From Desulfobacteraceae bacterium (GTDB lineage: Bacteria > Desulfobacterota > Desulfobacteria > Desulfobacterales > JAUWMJ01): a DNA stretch of 6,562 nucleotides. The stretch is taken from assembly GCA_030612225.1 (NCBI GenBank), contig JAUWOH010000175.1, forward strand, positions 1 to 6,562, given 5' to 3'. Below, piece after piece: positions 4,678 to 6,562 of this stretch. Under the pieces are notes generated by a model. That model worked only from the letters and a program-made list of their open reading frames with translations, was not told where the DNA came from and made no database searches. The translations under genes were made by a program, and so were the position numbers. Position 1 is the stretch's first letter. The number at the start of each line of letters is the position of its first letter.

Positions 4678-4800
4678 CAAAGACACCCTTAGAATCTATA
4701 GCATTATTGGTTTAAATCAATAAAAAATAGACATCTCTTCTGATGCGCGGTTCGATGGCTTTTTCTTTAAACTCTGCTCGTCACCACGTTTACCCTTACT

Positions 4801-4849
4801 GAAAACCTCCTCATCGCTTTATAAGCGGTTTACATTTGAGGAGGTTTTC
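4801..4849. terminator. 13-bp perfect hairpin, candidate bidirectional terminator
   Basis: GAAAACCTCCTCA (4801-4813) pairs perfectly with TGAGGAGGTTTTC (4837-4849). The 23-base interior can form a second stem, CGCTT (4815-4819) with AAGCG (4823-4827). The A-run on one side and T-run on the other give it the look of an intrinsic terminator for either strand, though the U run is built into the stem and is then broken (TTTTCTTA). It is about 120 bases after mazF, so it plausibly ends the toxin-antitoxin transcript. The arms also match Shine-Dalgarno and anti-Shine-Dalgarno sequence. Confidence 0.6.
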
Positions 4850-4860
4850 TTATATATTCT

Positions 4861-5033
4861 GAGACCTTTGAAAAATGGTAATTTTTGTTTGAGCCTGTCG
4901 AAGCAAAGCGTAGATCCCGCTCATCGGGGACCAAGACACTTTAGTGACACGGAGTGAAGCATCAGCGCCAGCCTTTAGCGCTAATCGGACAGATAAGCGC
5001 AGACTTCGAAAAGTGACATTTTCCAAAGGTCTC
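4861..5033. mobile_element. 173-bp MITE-like element with 17-bp terminal inverted repeats
   Basis: The left end GAGACCTTTGAAAAATG (4861-4877) and the right end CATTTTCCAAAGGTCTC (5017-5033) are inverted repeats with one mismatch. The interior is non-coding and full of short palindromes: TTAGCGCTAA (4975-4984), CACTTTAGTG near 4937-4946, and TCCCG/CGGGGA around 4915-4930. It also contains GAGCCTGTCGAAGC, whose reverse complement resembles a motif common in REP-type intergenic repeats. No transposase is encoded, so it would have to be moved in trans. I see no clear target-site duplication. A second, solitary left end lies at 692-706, supporting a repeat family in this genome. The family of the parent insertion sequence is not known to me. 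Confidence 0.7.
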
Positions 5034-5040
5034 CGCCCCT

Positions 5041-6225
5041 ATGCGGGAGGCCACTATTAATTTTAATTTTTTAACAAATTCCAAAAAAAATCGACTAAAG
5101 CTGTTGGTTGGCTTGGTGGTTACCATACTTTTGGGGGTGTTGTTTTTTGGATTAAGGCCTAAAGGTATTGCAGTTACCAATGGGGCAAATTGGATATCGG
5201 AACGACCTGGCATTCGTTTTAGCAAAAAGGGTATAGCTTATACTGACCCCTTTGTTGAATCAATTGAAGAGGGCATTTCTGATTTAAATGGTTTTTCTAT
5301 AATAATTGCATTTAAACCAGAGAGTTTCCATGAAGAAGGATTCAATTTAATTTTATCAATACATAATGGTAAAAATTGCGATCAATTATTGGTGGGGCAA
5401 TGGCGTTCACACATTATTATCATGAATGGGGATGATTACCCTTACAAGAGAAAAACACCTAGAATTGCAGCAAACATATTTTCCCCTACCCCAAGAATCA
5501 CATTTCTAACCGTTACTACAAGCAAAGAAGGCACAAAAGTATATGTTGGTAACCAACTAGTAAAAACAAACTCTGATTTAATACTTAAAATTCCTAAAGG
5601 AGACAAAACAAGACTTATCCTAGGCAATTCCGTATATGGCAGGCATTCCTGGAATGGCGAAATTTATGCTTTAGCTTTTTATGATTATCCTTTAAATGCC
5701 AATGAGACTGTATTTTATTCAAAAAGATGGCATAAGGATCAGAATTTATCGTTTGCTGAAAAAGGTAAACCAGCAGTATTATACCTCTTTGATGAAAAGA
5801 GAGGTAAAAGGGCTTTTGATCATGGAGAAGGAAAGCTTCATCTCGAGATACCACCGCGAATGCATGCTTTAGAAAAGATAATTCTGTCTCCGCCATGGAA
5901 TGGGTCTGGACTAAACAGAAATTGTTTTATAGATATAATTGTAAATATTATAGGATTCATTCCTTTGGGATTTGTCCTATCTGCTACCTTGATTGAGATT
6001 AGTGGAACTTCTAGAAAACGTGTCGTTTTAATGACAGTTGCTTCGTGTTTTATATTAAGCTTGACCATCGAAATCGGTCAAGCGTGGGTGCCGTCGAGAT
6101 TTTCAAGTATGCTGGATCTTATGTCCAATACGAGTGGAGCGTTGATAGGGGCATTGATATACCTATTAATTGTAAGGCTTGGAATAGCGTATGGCGCGAA
6201 GTCTTTCTTTCGTTTTTCACCATAA
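5041..6225 (+). CDS. LamG-like domain fused to a VanZ-like membrane domain
   Basis: A 394-residue membrane protein of unknown biochemical role. After a short basic N-terminus, one membrane segment (~19-37) leads to an extracytoplasmic region. Residues ~80-230 have the beta-rich pattern of a concanavalin A-like/LamG domain (NGFSIIIAFKP..., and WNGEIYALAFYDYPL at 204-218). A linker carries the segment VLYLFDEKRGKRAFD followed by LEIPP, often seen in this architecture. Residues ~298-385 form a VanZ-like domain (PF04892): DIIVNIIGFIPLG (298-310), then a segment with Glu344 and Gln347 (IEIGQAWVPSR), Asp359, Asn363 and the GALIGA helix. VanZ in enterococci raises teicoplanin resistance, but most homologues are uncharacterised and many lie near polysaccharide loci, so no resistance role should be assumed. 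ATG 5041 lies 7 bases after the MITE, and the only ribosome-site candidate (AAAGG, 5025-5029) belongs to the MITE end. Base composition is AT-rich compared with rml. Confidence 0.85.
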   Translation: MREATINFNFLTNSKKNRLKLLVGLVVTILLGVLFFGLRPKGIAVTNGANWISERPGIRFSKKGIAYTDPFVESIEEGISDLNGFSIIIAFKPESFHEEGFNLILSIHNGKNCDQLLVGQWRSHIIIMNGDDYPYKRKTPRIAANIFSPTPRITFLTVTTSKEGTKVYVGNQLVKTNSDLILKIPKGDKTRLILGNSVYGRHSWNGEIYALAFYDYPLNANETVFYSKRWHKDQNLSFAEKGKPAVLYLFDEKRGKRAFDHGEGKLHLEIPPRMHALEKIILSPPWNGSGLNRNCFIDIIVNIIGFIPLGFVLSATLIEISGTSRKRVVLMTVASCFILSLTIEIGQAWVPSRFSSMLDLMSNTSGALIGALIYLLIVRLGIAYGAKSFFRFSP

Positions 6226-6292
6226 AAAACTATAAAATAAGTCAATGAAGCCTTGTATTAACCATCGATGTAACGGGTCAAAGGAGAATGAT

Positions 6293-6427
6293 ATGAACAA
6301 TAAAGAAACAACTATACTTTTTCTTTTATTATTTGTTCCTCTTTTCTTCTTTTTAAGTTGTTCTTTAAGTAGGAAAGTTGGGCAGATCGAAACAGACTGT
6401 CAAGCGACAATTATATTTTCCCTGTAA
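6293..6427 (+). CDS. 44-residue hydrophobic peptide, possible small lipoprotein
   Basis: The start at ATG 6293 is preferred over an upstream in-frame ATG at 6245 because AAGGAG (6281-6286) stands six bases before it. The peptide MNNKETTILFLLLFVPLFFF continues LSCSLSRKVGQ and ends TIIFSL. The short polar N-terminus, long hydrophobic core and Cys after FLS resemble a lipoprotein signal peptide, although Phe at -3 and Leu at -2 make the lipobox imperfect. Only ~25 residues would follow the Cys, so this is either a very small lipoprotein or the 5' end of a gene cut by a frameshift or deletion. No product is recognised. It follows the LamG-VanZ gene by 67 bases in the same direction. Confidence 0.5.
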   Translation: MNNKETTILFLLLFVPLFFFLSCSLSRKVGQIETDCQATIIFSL

Positions 6428-6450
6428 CGACAATTAAAATTCCCGATTAA
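6404..6450 (+). repeat. short imperfect direct repeat at the end of the small ORF
   Basis: GCGACAATTATATTTTCCC is followed closely by ACGACAATTAAAATTCCCG, an imperfect repeat of about 18 bases with a one- to two-base offset between the AT runs. The first copy encodes the last residues and the stop of the small peptide. The duplication may therefore have shaped, or truncated, that frame. Confidence 0.35.
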
Positions 6451-6518
6451 AATTATTATAACTTACTAAATATATTAAAATATACTTGCAAAAACGATTT
6501 CACTATGTTGTTTATGTT

Positions 6519-6557
6519 TATCCTTCCGGAGGATAGGGCAACGCTGGAGAGCGACCC
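6519..6557 (+). ncRNA. two adjacent hairpins at the window end, possible structured leader
   Basis: TATCCT (6519-6524) pairs perfectly with AGGATA (6530-6535) around a five-base loop. It is followed immediately by GGG (6536-6538) with CCC (6555-6557) enclosing CGCT (6542-6545) with AGCG (6550-6553) and a GGAG loop. An AT-rich stretch with a weak TTGCAA box (6486-6491) precedes it, so this could be the start of a transcribed leader. I do not match it to a known riboswitch, and the window ends within or just after it. Confidence 0.3.
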
Positions 6558-6562
6558 GAGCG

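Larger units (their letters stand above)
4678..5040. other. gene-free stretch between mazF and the LamG-VanZ gene
   Basis: No gene is supported on either strand. The first ~120 bases are unremarkable; a near-palindrome TTGGTTTAAATCAA lies close after mazF but has no U tract. The rest is the hairpin at 4801-4849 and the MITE-like element at 4861-5033. Confidence 0.65.

Noticed and set aside
4678..4800. tRNA or other RNA gene (GGTTCGATGG resembles part of a T-loop)
   Set aside because: No matching acceptor, D or anticodon stems can be built around it.
4962..5225. 87-codon minus-strand ORF across the MITE end and the VanZ gene start
   Set aside because: It joins non-coding MITE sequence to antisense of a membrane helix, so it is an artefact.
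5442..6068. Minus-strand ORFs of 61-93 codons inside the LamG-VanZ gene
   Set aside because: The forward frame shows consistent domain architecture over 394 residues, and these have no supporting features.
5041..6225. Glycopeptide (teicoplanin) resistance gene
   Set aside because: Only the VanZ-like membrane domain is shared; there are no vanA/vanB cluster genes, and most VanZ-domain proteins have no shown resistance role.
6045..6248. 67-codon plus-strand ORF in another frame at the 3' end of the VanZ gene
   Set aside because: It overlaps the best conserved VanZ motifs in the wrong frame and has no ribosome site.
6519..6562. Cyclic di-GMP (GEMM) riboswitch
   Set aside because: GGGCAA is present, but the expected CACGCACAGGGCAAACC context and tetraloop-receptor elements are absent.

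Overview
This is bacterial accessory DNA that reads like part of a surface-polysaccharide region in a Gram-negative organism. No ribosomal or other marker gene is present, so taxonomy is a guess. The style of the toxin-antitoxin genes, the LamG-VanZ protein and the abundant intergenic repeats would suit a Desulfobacterota-like or other anaerobic/environmental lineage. All supported genes lie on the + strand. By eye, the rml genes are richer in G+C than the flanking MNT, MazEF and VanZ genes.

Layout. Positions 1-451 hold the 3' end of a HEPN-domain gene overlapping a complete MNT-type nucleotidyltransferase, a probable HepT/MntA-type toxin-antitoxin pair. Positions 452-797 are a gene-free stretch with the first copy of a ~136-bp dispersed repeat and a solitary 15-bp copy of a MITE end. 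Positions 798-3781 carry rmlB, rmlA and rmlC, three of the four enzymes that convert glucose-1-phosphate to dTDP-L-rhamnose; rmlD is not in the window. rmlA and rmlC overlap by ATGA. rmlB and rmlA are separated by ~450 bp of disturbed sequence: a 30-codon ORF overlapping rmlB, an imperfect 20-bp inverted repeat bounding ~306 bp, a short 12-bp repeat, remnants resembling a four-helix-bundle (S23/IVP-type) gene, and a strong hairpin just ahead of rmlA. Positions 3782-4136 contain the second copy of the 136-bp repeat and then a clear sigma70-like promoter with a palindromic operator candidate. Positions 4137-4677 are a ribbon-helix-helix antitoxin and MazF/PemK toxin pair. Positions 4678-5040 contain a 13-bp perfect hairpin (terminator candidate) and a 173-bp MITE-like element with 17-bp terminal inverted repeats. 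Positions 5041-6225 encode a membrane protein joining a LamG-like ectodomain to a VanZ-like membrane domain, and the gene begins 7 bp after the MITE. Positions 6293-6427 encode a tiny possible lipoprotein. The last ~45 bases fold into two adjacent hairpins that may be the start of a structured leader.

How it fits together. The Rml enzymes would supply dTDP-linked 6-deoxysugar for O-antigen or exopolysaccharide, and VanZ/LamG proteins often sit near such loci. Two toxin-antitoxin modules flank the rml block, and two same-orientation copies of one repeat bracket it. This arrangement suggests a cassette gained or exchanged by recombination, though that is inference. Nothing here proves a wholly new system. 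The least explained elements are the 136-bp repeat family (conserved hairpin plus a minus-strand reading frame with the same stop in both copies), the MITE abutting the VanZ gene, and the inverted-repeat-bounded segment inside the rml cluster.
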